Positions 8,529 through 16,471 of a stretch of 64,000 nucleotides of DNA are shown one piece after another; position 1 is the stretch's first letter; each line of letters starts with the position of its first letter. The DNA lies in assembly GCA_035479875.1 (NCBI GenBank), contig DATIIH010000001.1, positions 186,001 through 250,000 on the forward strand, in the 5' to 3' direction. A program made the translations under genes and the position numbers. Source of the stretch: PMNU01 sp035479875. Lineage in GTDB: Bacteria > Patescibacteriota > Saccharimonadia > Saccharimonadales > UBA4665. The notes below the pieces were generated by a model that saw only the letters and a list, made by a program, of their open reading frames with translations, did not search any database and was not told where the DNA came from.

Positions 8529-8616
8529 TACGCCCGATTATACCGGAAGATGAGCGGCGCGCATATCCTTTAGGTGCTCGCGGCGGTGTGCAGATAAACG
8601 ACCACCACTTACTTTG

Positions 8617-8645
8617 TTGACAACTTAATGGGTACCTTGTATAAA
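8617..8645 (+). promoter_or_regulatory. Consensus promoter, leaderless start at 8652
   Basis: TTGACA (8617-8622), 17-nt spacer, TATAAA (8640-8645), then 6 nt to the ATG at 8652. With normal promoter geometry the first transcribed base would be the A of the start codon or adjacent to it. This decides the start of the following gene. Confidence 0.78.
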
Positions 8646-8651
8646 TCCATC

Positions 8652-9380
8652 ATGCCGCTGCCCGAGACATTACATGCTGAGTCCTTCTTAAATTACCACG
8701 CCGCCTGGGCCGCGGGCCAAATCGGCATTGCTGAACTGCTCCGGATCCCTCGGGTGCCCGAAGTCATTGATAGGGTGCCCAATCCAGATACTTTTTGTCT
8801 GCCCGAGGGATGGTACCCAGACATCGGCATGCTGCCGCCCTTTGGGATTGACGAGCCCGTTACTACCGCACGCGAAATTCTACTGGGTGCGCCGTTTGAT
8901 CCCGCGCGCTCGCATGGGGGTGAGCATGCCGAACGACTCGAGGCCGGTTTCCGACCAATGCTCGATATCGTGCGCAGGCACTCGCTAACACAAGGTGTAG
9001 ACCTTACTAAAGCCAACGTGGGGCTCCAGATTAAGGTTAGTACCGGTAATCATCAACAACGGACGTTTGGCATCGCCCATCTAGACATCCCGTCCGAGAC
9101 GGACACACCCCGTCAAGCCCTGCTGGCATACTCCAGTGCCAACATCGCTTCTACGATTTTCTTCCCACATCCTTTTATAGTGCCCGAAGACGCCGACTAT
9201 AACCTGCTGGGCGAGGACTACAATCTGCGCGCGCAGGCCGACTGGGACAACACCTGCCACGCGGATCCATTCGATATCGTATGCTTTGACGATACCCTGA
9301 TGCACGCAACGCCCCCCAGCCTGAAGGGCGTGGAGGCAATACGCACTTTCTTTAGGGTCTGGGTCATTGGCGGCGTATAG
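8652..9380 (+). CDS. Orphan protein with a possible 2OG-Fe(II) oxygenase-like core
   Basis: 242 residues from ATG 8652 (MPLPETLHAESF). The longer reading from 8628 begins upstream of the -10 box. Residues ~145-242 contain HLDIPSETDTPRQ (an H-x-D pair), a YSSANIASTIFF strand and a final MHATPPSLKG...RTFFRVW segment. The order H-x-D ... H ... R/S resembles the iron- and 2-oxoglutarate-binding set of the double-stranded beta-helix oxygenases. That is pattern reading only; the first half has no recognisable domain. It is flanked by divergent and convergent minus-strand genes and stands alone. Confidence 0.6.
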   Translation: MPLPETLHAESFLNYHAAWAAGQIGIAELLRIPRVPEVIDRVPNPDTFCLPEGWYPDIGMLPPFGIDEPVTTAREILLGAPFDPARSHGGEHAERLEAGFRPMLDIVRRHSLTQGVDLTKANVGLQIKVSTGNHQQRTFGIAHLDIPSETDTPRQALLAYSSANIASTIFFPHPFIVPEDADYNLLGEDYNLRAQADWDNTCHADPFDIVCFDDTLMHATPPSLKGVEAIRTFFRVWVIGGV

Positions 9381-9424
9381 GGCCGCGAACGGCGCCCTCT
9401 ACACATTAAGTGTCTATATTATGA

Positions 9425-10111
9425 TTATGCGTTGAGCGGCGCAGCGAGCTGTTGGTCGCTAATCTGGTACGCGTGCGCCAAACCGATGACGCCGACCGCC
9501 AAATCTACGGGATGACGACTAAGCACTGGACCGTCGGTTGCATATACACCGGTGCGGCGTTCAAAGTCTGCGCCGCTGATAGGCCGCACATCTGGGCTCA
9601 CTATGCCAATTAAGCCACCGTGTAGCTGCCATGGTTCAGGTAACTCTGAGGCAATCGCGAATCGGTCAGGTAGGTTGCCTGCCAAATCGCCAGCAACATG
9701 GAGCAAACCCCCAGCCGCGTCCACCATTAACTGCTCTAGACGGGCAGGCTGCGGCTTGCCAACGGTGTCCGGAGTCGCTCGACCTGCACGCCAAGAAACT
9801 TGTGGGCCCATCATACGCGTGTATCTCTCGGCGAATGGATAGGCCGCCGCGACGCGCTCTTCCCCGAGGAGCATAACAGGCTCGCCCGTCGCGTCGCACT
9901 CCCCTAGCTCGATCGGGTAAACCCTAACTTTGGGGCGGTTTTGAGCGCCCAATAACCTTCCGAGGTTGACGGCCACGGTAACAAGGCTGGCGTAGAGCTC
10001 ATTAAGCTCAGGCTGCCGCTGGGCAATCAGCCGCGGGACGCAATCTGGGTCCCCACGTAGCTGTTCGGCGCGTTCATGCGCTCGGCCTAATAGTTCTGTT
10101 GCATCTGCCAT
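9425..10111 (-). CDS. Orphan protein, paralogue of the 10186 gene
   Basis: 228 residues, no membrane helix, no recognised family. It aligns along its whole length with the upstream neighbour: both begin with ELL-x-RA, share LVT-V/I-AVNLGRL near residue 50, a MMGPQVSW / MVGPQIRW segment, a QPARLEQL segment, then DGPVLSRH-x-VDLAVGV and a PL ending. A strong AGGAGGGG ribosome site precedes the ATG. Its 5' region matches that of the neighbour (see the conserved element at 10111-10175). Confidence 0.72.
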   Translation of the reverse strand: MADATELLGRAHERAEQLRGDPDCVPRLIAQRQPELNELYASLVTVAVNLGRLLGAQNRPKVRVYPIELGECDATGEPVMLLGEERVAAAYPFAERYTRMMGPQVSWRAGRATPDTVGKPQPARLEQLMVDAAGGLLHVAGDLAGNLPDRFAIASELPEPWQLHGGLIGIVSPDVRPISGADFERRTGVYATDGPVLSRHPVDLAVGVIGLAHAYQISDQQLAAPLNA

Positions 10112-10175
10112 TACTGTCCCCTCCTATATATTCTCTAGTTTTAGATTATTCTAACGGACATTGCAAGTGCAGACT
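10112..10175 (-). promoter_or_regulatory. Upstream region conserved between the two orphan paralogues
   Basis: On the minus strand this region contains GCAATGTCCGTTAGAATAA, then an A/T-rich stretch, AGGAGG and a GACAGTA immediately before the ATG. The equivalent region before the 10896 start has GCAATGTGCGTTACAGTAA, a similar A/T-rich part, GAGGAGAG and the same GACAGTA. The block is likely a shared promoter or operator retained after duplication; a clear -35/-10 pair could not be assigned. Confidence 0.5.
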
Positions 10176-10185
10176 ACCGGATCTC

Positions 10186-10896
10186 TTAGACGCTGAGCGG
10201 CACTGTGAGGTACTCGTCCCTAATCTCGTGGGAGTCGGCCCAGTTGACCACACCAACTGCTAGGTCTACAACGTGACGGTCCAGTACAGGGCCGTCAGTT
10301 GGATATGTGCCATAGTGACGCACGAAGTCGTCGGTCGCGACAGGCTCTTCGCGTGGATCCTCCATACCTATTACGCCGCCATGTAGTCGCCATGGTTCTG
10401 GCAAGCCCAATGGAAATATCTGCTGATCGTCAGGCAGGTTGCCAGCAAGGATTCCGAACACACGAATCAAACCCTTACCCGGGACTACCGTCAATTGCTC
10501 TAATCTGGCGGGCTGGGCACGGCGGACGACCACTCCAGCTGGAGGCTCAGAAGCACTCCTGCGAATTTCAGTACTCCAACGGATTTGAGGGCCAACCATG
10601 GGGGCGTAGTCTTGGGCAATCGGATAGCCAGCCGCTGTAACTCCTACGGAGAGTCTCCTAGCATTGTCGTCGAATGGCGCGTCGCGCATAATCCGGCGAA
10701 CGTCGACCGTAGGGTGCCCATCGGCGGCCATTAACCTGCCGAGGTTAACTGCTATGGTCACGAGCCCGTCGTAGAGCCCACCAGGCTGAATATCTTCTGG
10801 GCGCCCAAGCAGCGGTCGTCGACGCCATGGATCCCGACGTAGTTCTTGGTCGCGCCCACGTGCACGGTCTAATAATTCTGCTGCTCTGTTTCCCAT
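10186..10896 (-). CDS. Orphan protein, first copy of the third tandem pair
   Basis: 236 residues of unknown function. It matches the 9425-10111 product over LVTIAVNLGRL, GYPIAQDY-x-PMVGPQIRW, QPARLEQL and DGPVLDRHVVDLAVGV. The N-terminal ~40 residues are Arg-rich and predicted helical. A GAGGAGAG ribosome site is followed by GACAGTA and the ATG. It has its own upstream control region, so each copy may be transcribed independently. Confidence 0.72.
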   Translation of the reverse strand: MGNRAAELLDRARGRDQELRRDPWRRRPLLGRPEDIQPGGLYDGLVTIAVNLGRLMAADGHPTVDVRRIMRDAPFDDNARRLSVGVTAAGYPIAQDYAPMVGPQIRWSTEIRRSASEPPAGVVVRRAQPARLEQLTVVPGKGLIRVFGILAGNLPDDQQIFPLGLPEPWRLHGGVIGMEDPREEPVATDDFVRHYGTYPTDGPVLDRHVVDLAVGVVNWADSHEIRDEYLTVPLSV

Positions 10897-10958
10897 TACT
10901 GTCTCTCCTCAAGTATTTTTCTAGTTACAAGTTACTGTAACGCACATTGCATGTACAA

Positions 10959-11660
10959 CTAAAATACCATGTTGTTCTGCAGCATGGTAGTAACCAGCGG
11001 TGCCAGTTTAGCGGCCAGCTGGGGAGCACCTTCTACGTGGTTTAAAAGCTTAGGTTTTGAGCCCGCAAACGCCAAGCGCAAAAACTTGATGTCGTCGGCC
11101 GTAAAGCGGCCCCGACCTTCGGGGGCGACGGCAAATGTCATCTCCTGCACGTCAAAACTGTAGGCTTGGCCAGCCTGCAGTTTGGCGCCGCTGGCGTCGG
11201 TGTGCAGGTTGGGCGCCTGGCCGCCCAAACGCAGTAGTTGGGCGTAGAACCAAAACTCAATAATGTCGCGCGGGATATGTACGTCATCGAGCGACTCAAA
11301 TCCCGTTTCGAGCAATTCAAAATACTCCCCCTCGGTCTCGTCTTCGGTGTTTTTATTAAGTAAACGGATGAGTTCGTAGCCGAGCATCGTGCGGTCTAGG
11401 TCTTTTACGATGTGACGAAAATGCCGGTCAAGGCGTGCCGACACCAGCGTGCCGATTTCGCCCCTGCCCTTTATAAACATCAGGTCGCTCACACTAAACA
11501 ATTCGATACCGCCAGCCAGTTTGCTTTTAACCCGGCGCACGCCTTTGGCGATTAGGCGCAGCTTGCCGTAGCCGGGCGTAAGCAACGTAAGAATGCGGTC
11601 GGCCTCTCCGTAATCGGTACGCGCCAAAATAATACCTTGGGTGCTTTGCTGGTTGTTCAT
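10959..11660 (-). CDS. recO: DNA repair protein RecO
   Basis: 233 residues. N-terminal OB-fold with the family signature GIILARTDYGEADRILTLLT and GYGKLRLIAKGVRRVKSKL (both partly quoted here), followed by the helical domain. RecO loads RecA with RecR and anneals SSB-coated strands. The zinc-binding cysteines seen in some RecO proteins are absent. The start ATG overlaps the stop of the receiver-like gene (11657-11660), so recO is the last gene of an operon with the degenerate kinase/receiver pair. Confidence 0.92.
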   Translation of the reverse strand: MNNQQSTQGIILARTDYGEADRILTLLTPGYGKLRLIAKGVRRVKSKLAGGIELFSVSDLMFIKGRGEIGTLVSARLDRHFRHIVKDLDRTMLGYELIRLLNKNTEDETEGEYFELLETGFESLDDVHIPRDIIEFWFYAQLLRLGGQAPNLHTDASGAKLQAGQAYSFDVQEMTFAVAPEGRGRFTADDIKFLRLAFAGSKPKLLNHVEGAPQLAAKLAPLVTTMLQNNMVF

Positions 11661-12037
11661 GCGCCCAAGGCCTGCGCGGTTATATTGAGCAATTCCTGGA
11701 GCGAGGTTTGCGGCTTATAACAGATGGTGGTAACGCCCAGGTCGCGCGCCAGCGCTTCGGCCACCGGCACCATCTTGGACGGCGTAATAACCGTATTAAC
11801 CACTACGGGCACGTGCTGCCACTCGGGATATGAGCGGAACTCGTGCAAAAACTCAATGCCGCCATGGGCTGGCAGTTGGAGTTCCACAATAACCAAGTCG
11901 GGCGCTTGTTTGTCGGCCGCGTCGATTGCCGATTGGGCACTGGTGGCGCAGGCCACGCTGTGCCCTGTCGCCTGCAGGGCGCGGGCATACGTTTGGGCCA
12001 GTACGGTGTTGGGTTCGAGAAAAAGTATGTGCGCCAT
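11657..12037 (-). CDS. Receiver-like protein with the phospho-Asp replaced by Glu
   Basis: 126 residues, a single receiver (CheY-like) domain without output domain. The phosphoacceptor position reads LVIVELQLP, with Glu52 where Asp is normal; the acidic pocket is EPN (Glu8) where DD or ED is expected, while Lys108 (CYKPQ) is kept. It should not be phosphorylated by the usual route, and Glu can mimic the phosphorylated state. It lies 11 nt downstream of a degenerate histidine-kinase gene and overlaps recO by 4 nt. Confidence 0.8.
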   Translation of the reverse strand: MAHILFLEPNTVLAQTYARALQATGHSVACATSAQSAIDAADKQAPDLVIVELQLPAHGGIEFLHEFRSYPEWQHVPVVVNTVITPSKMVPVAEALARDLGVTTICYKPQTSLQELLNITAQALGA

Positions 12038-12048
12038 GAGTACAAAAT

Positions 12049-12777
12049 TTATACAAACTGTAGTTGGTGACTTGGCAGAAATGTGGCCGCTAAACCGGCT
12101 TGGCGCTCGTAATGGCCCACTTTAAGCCGCGTTTGCATCGACCGTAGAATGGTGTCGGCCACAAAAAATCCAGCGCCGCTGCCCGAACTTACACCCGCAA
12201 GCGGCTGACTAGCACGACCAGACAGGCCCAGTGCCCTGCGCCACTGCTCGGCGGTGAGTTCGCCGCGCGCACAGCCATACATCCCCGCCGTTACACCGTG
12301 TGCCGTGCGGTGCACGGCCAATGTGAGCACCCGCGGGCCGCTTTGCTGCTGCGCGCCAATCGACTCAGCCAAGGCAAATCCAAGGCTAGCCAGCGCTGCA
12401 CGCAGGCCGCGGCCATTGGCCATTACCGGCTCGTAGCGCCCGGCAATATGCAGCTCTACACCCACGCCATATTGGCGCGCAAACCGCTCCAGTGTGTGTG
12501 CAGCGTCTACCAGCATCGACGACACCGACACCGGCTCCAACTGAAGCTCGGTTTGCTCGCGCATCAGCTGCAAACCAAGGAGATAGCTATCTACCAATTG
12601 CAACGCAGCTGCCGCTTGCGTATGCATTTGCGACGCGTTGGCCAGATCTGGCTCGGCGCGCAGCAAACTCAACTCAGCCTGTCGAGCAATGACGGTCAGC
12701 GGCACTTTAAGCTGTTCGGCCACGGCCAAAAGTAGGTCGTGAAGTTCTGCGTTGGAACCACCCACTAGCATTGGCAT
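12049..12777 (-). CDS. Degenerate histidine-kinase-like protein without phosphoacceptor His
   Basis: 242 residues, cytosolic. Residues ~10-80 look like the dimerisation helices of a sensor kinase, but the H-box S-H-E-L-R-T-P-L reads A-E-Q-L-K-V-P-L (Glu21 at the His position). The following ATPase-like part lacks a proper N-box (LASLGFALAESI) and keeps only a weak G-box (SGSGAGFFVADTIL). Autophosphorylation therefore looks impossible. It begins the operon kinase-like - receiver-like - recO. A TATA-like tract and GGAGGGTC precede the ATG. Confidence 0.7.
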   Translation of the reverse strand: MPMLVGGSNAELHDLLLAVAEQLKVPLTVIARQAELSLLRAEPDLANASQMHTQAAAALQLVDSYLLGLQLMREQTELQLEPVSVSSMLVDAAHTLERFARQYGVGVELHIAGRYEPVMANGRGLRAALASLGFALAESIGAQQQSGPRVLTLAVHRTAHGVTAGMYGCARGELTAEQWRRALGLSGRASQPLAGVSSGSGAGFFVADTILRSMQTRLKVGHYERQAGLAATFLPSHQLQFV

Positions 12778-12817
12778 AGACCCTCCGTGTCTGATACCAG
12801 TATAGCACCAACGAAGG

Positions 12818-13504
12818 TTACGGTGAGAAGCTGAGGTTGGGTAGGATGAAGGTATCGAAGTCGGATTCGTAGGTAAGCGACTGCGTCGAAATCTGAAGTG
12901 TCACATTACGCAGGGGGAAGATAATGGTGCTGCCCTGCTGATTGGTGCCGATCTGCCCGTCAAAACGTACGCCTACGACACTGGGAACCTTGGAGAGCGC
13001 GTAAGCCTTAGCCGCCAGTTTACCTCCGGTGAGTTGCGTGTTGTATTGCTGCAACACTTGGTCGTACGGCTGCTGCAGAATCTGAATGCGCAACGAATAA
13101 ACACTGTCTTGCGCGGCCACGTCGGGTACCACACTCGGCGCAAAATAGGCGTTGAGCGGTTGGGTGGCACCGTTGCTGCCGCCGACCACATACGCGCTCC
13201 AGGTCTTAGGATACTTCACGGTTATGCTACCGTACTGCGACGGGCCAACGTAACTAGTGAGCGGACTCTTTGCCTCCTGCGCGTAGGTTGCAGCGTCGGT
13301 AGCCTGCGTTTTAGTAACAGCTGCGGCAGCGGCTGTTTTTGATATAGCATCACTGCTGGTCTTGTAGTATGAACGGCTCGAAAAAGCCCACGCGCCAAAA
13401 CTGAGCGCGGCGATTAGCAGCATAATACACACTCCGAGCCCAATAGCAGCACCGCCTACAAAACCAGCTTCACGGCTCTCGGACGCGTTATTCATATTGC
13501 TCAT
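12818..13504 (-). CDS. Membrane-anchored protein with a PsbP-like outer domain
   Basis: 228 residues. A cytosolic N-terminus of ~18 residues, one membrane helix (about residues 19-43, GGAAIGLGVCIMLLIAALSF), an Ala/Thr-rich stalk, then an extracellular domain. The domain contains YGSITVKYPKTWSAYV and ends in a run of strands, which resembles the PsbP/MOG1-like fold found in many surface lipoproteins of Saccharibacteria; this is a fold-level guess. There is no lipobox. It stands alone between the kinase-like gene and the xse operon. Confidence 0.55.
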   Translation of the reverse strand: MSNMNNASESREAGFVGGAAIGLGVCIMLLIAALSFGAWAFSSRSYYKTSSDAISKTAAAAAVTKTQATDAATYAQEAKSPLTSYVGPSQYGSITVKYPKTWSAYVVGGSNGATQPLNAYFAPSVVPDVAAQDSVYSLRIQILQQPYDQVLQQYNTQLTGGKLAAKAYALSKVPSVVGVRFDGQIGTNQQGSTIIFPLRNVTLQISTQSLTYESDFDTFILPNLSFSP

Positions 13505-13534
13505 GGTAACTCAAATTTACTCCCTAGCGCAAGA

Positions 13535-14041
13535 CTATTTATACTCGTACAGATACACAGCGTCGCGTTCGGCTACAGCCGTTTTGCCCGGAATTTGAAA
13601 CGCAAATGTGGCGAGTTTAATTGGCCGTGTGTGCCACTCCGTAATACGCTCGTCAAGCCGCTTCATTTGGTACTGGATCATGAAACTAAAAATGGCGTCA
13701 GTTTGCAGCGGCCAAGATGTCAAAAAATAGTTCCCCCAGATAATTCTGATCTGCTTGCGGTAGCGCCAACAGCGGATCTTCGACACAAGCACGAGCACCG
13801 GGCTCACCTCAATCCCCACGGCGTTCCAGCCACGCTTGGCTGCCGCCACTAACACCCGGCCGTCGCCGGAGCCGAGGTCGAGCATTGTCTGCCCTTCTTT
13901 AAGATCGAGCATATCGAGCGCGGTATTTAGATGTAGGCGCAGCGTAGGCACGTACGGCGGCCCAAACAATACGGCGATACCGATTAATAACAACGTTGAG
14001 GCCGGCACGGCGATAATCAGCCAGAGCGGCACAGACATCAT
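13535..14041 (-). CDS. Membrane-anchored class I methyltransferase
   Basis: 168 residues from the ATG at 14039-14041, one base after the xseB stop; longer readings run through xseB. One membrane helix (residues ~5-25, LWLIIAVPASTLLLIGIAVLF with preceding residues), then a SAM-binding motif I MLDLGSGDGRVLVAAA and an acidic GIEVSP motif II. The catalytic part is short and the NPPY-type motif is replaced by WGNYF. Such anchored methyltransferases occur beside xseAB in related genomes; the substrate is unknown. Confidence 0.7.
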   Translation of the reverse strand: MMSVPLWLIIAVPASTLLLIGIAVLFGPPYVPTLRLHLNTALDMLDLKEGQTMLDLGSGDGRVLVAAAKRGWNAVGIEVSPVLVLVSKIRCWRYRKQIRIIWGNYFLTSWPLQTDAIFSFMIQYQMKRLDERITEWHTRPIKLATFAFQIPGKTAVAERDAVYLYEYK

Positions 14042-14042
14042 C

Positions 14043-14255
14043 TTAGGCGTCCCCTGCGTTTGCCTGCAACTTGAGCTGCGTGATGGTGTTCTCCGCAGTT
14101 TTGAGCGTTGCCTCAAGCGCGGCGGCCAATTCCAGCCCTTTTTGGTACAGTTTAACCGCTTCGTCTACCTGCACGTCGGGTTGTTGCAGCGCTGCAAGTA
14201 CGTTGTCGAGTTCTTGGCTCAACGATTGATAATCGGCAGATGCTTTTTTAGCCAC
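14043..14255 (-). CDS. xseB: Exodeoxyribonuclease VII small subunit
   Basis: 70 residues, the normal size. It forms the two-helix coiled coil that binds the large subunit: YQSLSQELDNVLAAL, then VDEAVKLYQKGLELAA. It starts with GTG at 14253-14255 after an AAGGAG site. The start lies inside the last codons of xseA (overlap 14248-14255), so the two subunits are translationally coupled. Confidence 0.93.
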   Translation of the reverse strand: MAKKASADYQSLSQELDNVLAALQQPDVQVDEAVKLYQKGLELAAALEATLKTAENTITQLKLQANAGDA

Positions 14256-15390
14256 GCGGGTGCTCCTTATGCTCCATAGTAACGCGTTTTGTAATCGCCG
14301 TCACGCGCGCATCAAACAGCTGAATAGCAATTTGCTGTTCGGGTTTGATTTGTGTACCGCTGCGGATGAGTTCGTCGCCAATGCGAACTAAGGCGTAACC
14401 GCGTGCGAGTGCGGCCTGCGGGTTAAATGCTTCCAGCAGTTGTGTTTTAAGACTGAGGTTATGCTGCGAAGTGGTGATAAGCCGCGCGAGGGTGTCATGC
14501 AACGATTGACGGTGACGCTCAAGCTGCGCACCGGCTTGTTGTACAGCTCCGGCGGCCATCGCAGCCAGCTGGCGGCGGGCGTTTTGCAATTGCTGTATAA
14601 GCGCCCGACGGTCGGGCACCAACAATTCGGCTGCATTGCTGGGCGTGCTGGCACGTTGGTCGGCAGCCAGCTCGGCCAGACTAATATCCACCTCATGCCC
14701 GATGGCCACCAACGTCGGAATGCGGCTAGCGGCCACAGCGCGCGTTACCTGTTCGGTGCTAAACGCCTGCAAATCTTCGGCACTGCCGCCGCCACGGGTA
14801 ATAACTAAAACCTCTGGCGGGTCAGCCAAACTATTTGCCTGGGCGATAGCAGCTACAATTTGCGCCGGCGCAACCTCGCCCTGCACCTGCACGTCGATAT
14901 GCACGATGTCTACGCCACCCCAACGAGCGTTGATAATCTTTACAAAATCGCGGTAGGCGGCCGACTCGCCCGAAGCAATCAAACCAATACGTCGCGGCGG
15001 ACATGGCAGCACACGCTTGCGCTCGGGGTCAAACAAACCCTCGGCCTTCAATTTAGCCTGCAACAGTTCGGCGGCTTTTTTAATCGACCCCTGCCCCACC
15101 GGAGTTAAACGCAGCACATTGATGCTAAAACCATACAACGGATGCAACCGCGGATTGCCGGTGACCGCCAACATCATTCCGTCTTCGAGCGGGCCCGGCA
15201 GCTGGTGGACGGTGCCAAAAAAGCGCACGGCTGCGGCATCGTCTTTGAGGTCAAAATACACCCAACGATTTTTGCTGACGCGGAAGTTAGCCAGCTCGCC
15301 CATCACGGTCACCACCGGATAGGCATAATCCAGCGTCTGGTTAAGCACCGCCACAAATTCCGAAACACTAAACTGCAGTTCTTGATCCAT
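14248..15390 (-). CDS. xseA: Exodeoxyribonuclease VII large subunit
   Basis: 380 residues. N-terminal OB-fold (VMGELANFRVSKNRWVYFDL), then the catalytic domain with the conserved VITRGGGSAEDL, AIGHEVD and LADQRASTPSNAAEL motifs and a long helical region toward the end. It is about 60-70 residues shorter than E. coli XseA, mostly in the helical arm. It degrades single-stranded DNA to oligonucleotides. It begins 6 nt after the stop of the LPG-synthase-like gene. Confidence 0.93.
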   Translation of the reverse strand: MDQELQFSVSEFVAVLNQTLDYAYPVVTVMGELANFRVSKNRWVYFDLKDDAAAVRFFGTVHQLPGPLEDGMMLAVTGNPRLHPLYGFSINVLRLTPVGQGSIKKAAELLQAKLKAEGLFDPERKRVLPCPPRRIGLIASGESAAYRDFVKIINARWGGVDIVHIDVQVQGEVAPAQIVAAIAQANSLADPPEVLVITRGGGSAEDLQAFSTEQVTRAVAASRIPTLVAIGHEVDISLAELAADQRASTPSNAAELLVPDRRALIQQLQNARRQLAAMAAGAVQQAGAQLERHRQSLHDTLARLITTSQHNLSLKTQLLEAFNPQAALARGYALVRIGDELIRSGTQIKPEQQIAIQLFDARVTAITKRVTMEHKEHPRG

Positions 15391-15396
15391 AACCTA

Positions 15397-16431
15397 CTAC
15401 CTGCCGCTATGCAAATTACGATGGTACAAAATATAACCCGGCACCAACTGCAAAATGGTATTGAGTACGCGGTACATTACCGTTACCGGCAGGCTCACGG
15501 CTGGTGGGATGCCGGCCGCAGCCAACACGCCCGTCATCAGCGCCTCGTAAATGCCCACGCCGCCGGGCAGCACCGAAATCAAACCGGCAAAGTTAGCCAC
15601 GGCATACGCAATAATCACCGCACCCAAGTTCACCCATTCGCCAAAGGCGATATACACCACGTAAATCGCCAAAATTTCGGTAACATTAGCGATCAAAGCC
15701 CACCAAAAAGGCGCCTGCAACTGCTTGTAGTTGCGCTCAATGAGTTTGTAATTAGTGTGTAGTTCCTCGACGATATCTTGCGCCTTATCGATGGTAATAA
15801 ACTCCGTTTTGCTACGGCGAAACAATCCCACCGCCCAGTTAGCCAGGCGCGTTAAGCCCGAGAATGTAGCGTGAATCCGCGGCCGCGAGCCCAAAATAAA
15901 TACAAAACCAATCGTCGCCACCACTACGAGCGTCGCCAGCGAACTAGTCACCAGAACCACCAGGTTGTTAGCCTTGCCGCCAATTGCCATAAACAATAGG
16001 CCAAACACAAACAGCACCTCAAACGACACGATCAGCATAACGAGCTTGATCATCTGCACGAGCGTCGCCTTACTGGCGGTAATCTCGTCGTTCTTCATGC
16101 GCACGCCAAAGTACGAAATACCGGTAACGCCACCACTCGGGAACACATGATTTACAAAGTTAAGCTCCAAGCTCGCGCGGTATAAAAAGCCATAGCGCAA
16201 CCGGTTGCCCACTACCGCAAAAAGCCCTTGGTATAACCGCACTTGGGCGTGATAATTGAGAACTTCGATAGGTATCATCAGCACCAAATACCACGCGTTC
16301 ACTTTAAATAAGTTATGGAATGTGTCCACCACTTGATGACGGATAGCATATACCAAAATTACTAACGCGGTTACGGTGAGCACATTGAGGATTAGTTTCC
16401 AATTGCGGCCCACGAAGGAGTTCTTACCCAT
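15397..16431 (-). CDS. Lysylphosphatidylglycerol synthase-type membrane domain protein (UPF0104)
   Basis: 344 residues with about eight membrane helices. It matches the AglD/MprF flippase-type transmembrane domain (LPG_synthase_TM): the segment FPSGGVTGISYFGVRM and the late SVLPGGVGIYEALMTGVLA are typical. These domains move or synthesise modified lipids; no aminoacyltransferase domain is present. The ATG lies 8 nt after a TATAAT on the minus strand, so its mRNA is probably leaderless. It is divergent from the 16472 methyltransferase, with only 40 nt between the two start codons. Confidence 0.8.
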   Translation of the reverse strand: MGKNSFVGRNWKLILNVLTVTALVILVYAIRHQVVDTFHNLFKVNAWYLVLMIPIEVLNYHAQVRLYQGLFAVVGNRLRYGFLYRASLELNFVNHVFPSGGVTGISYFGVRMKNDEITASKATLVQMIKLVMLIVSFEVLFVFGLLFMAIGGKANNLVVLVTSSLATLVVVATIGFVFILGSRPRIHATFSGLTRLANWAVGLFRRSKTEFITIDKAQDIVEELHTNYKLIERNYKQLQAPFWWALIANVTEILAIYVVYIAFGEWVNLGAVIIAYAVANFAGLISVLPGGVGIYEALMTGVLAAAGIPPAVSLPVTVMYRVLNTILQLVPGYILYHRNLHSGR

Positions 16432-16439
16432 ATGCGGTA

Positions 16440-16463
16440 ATTATACGGCAAAAGCGGTATACT
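16440..16463. promoter_or_regulatory. Back-to-back -10 boxes for two divergent leaderless genes
   Basis: On the minus strand TATAAT (16440-16445) is 8 nt from the ATG of the membrane protein at 16431. On the plus strand TATACT (16458-16463) is 8 nt from the ATG at 16472. The entire divergent control region is 40 nt, so the two polymerases would compete for overlapping DNA. No good -35 boxes were seen. Confidence 0.6.
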
Positions 16464-16471
16464 ATTGCCAA

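Noticed and set aside
8628..8651. Upstream ATG of the 8652 gene
   Set aside because: It lies between the -35 and -10 boxes, so it would not be in the transcript.
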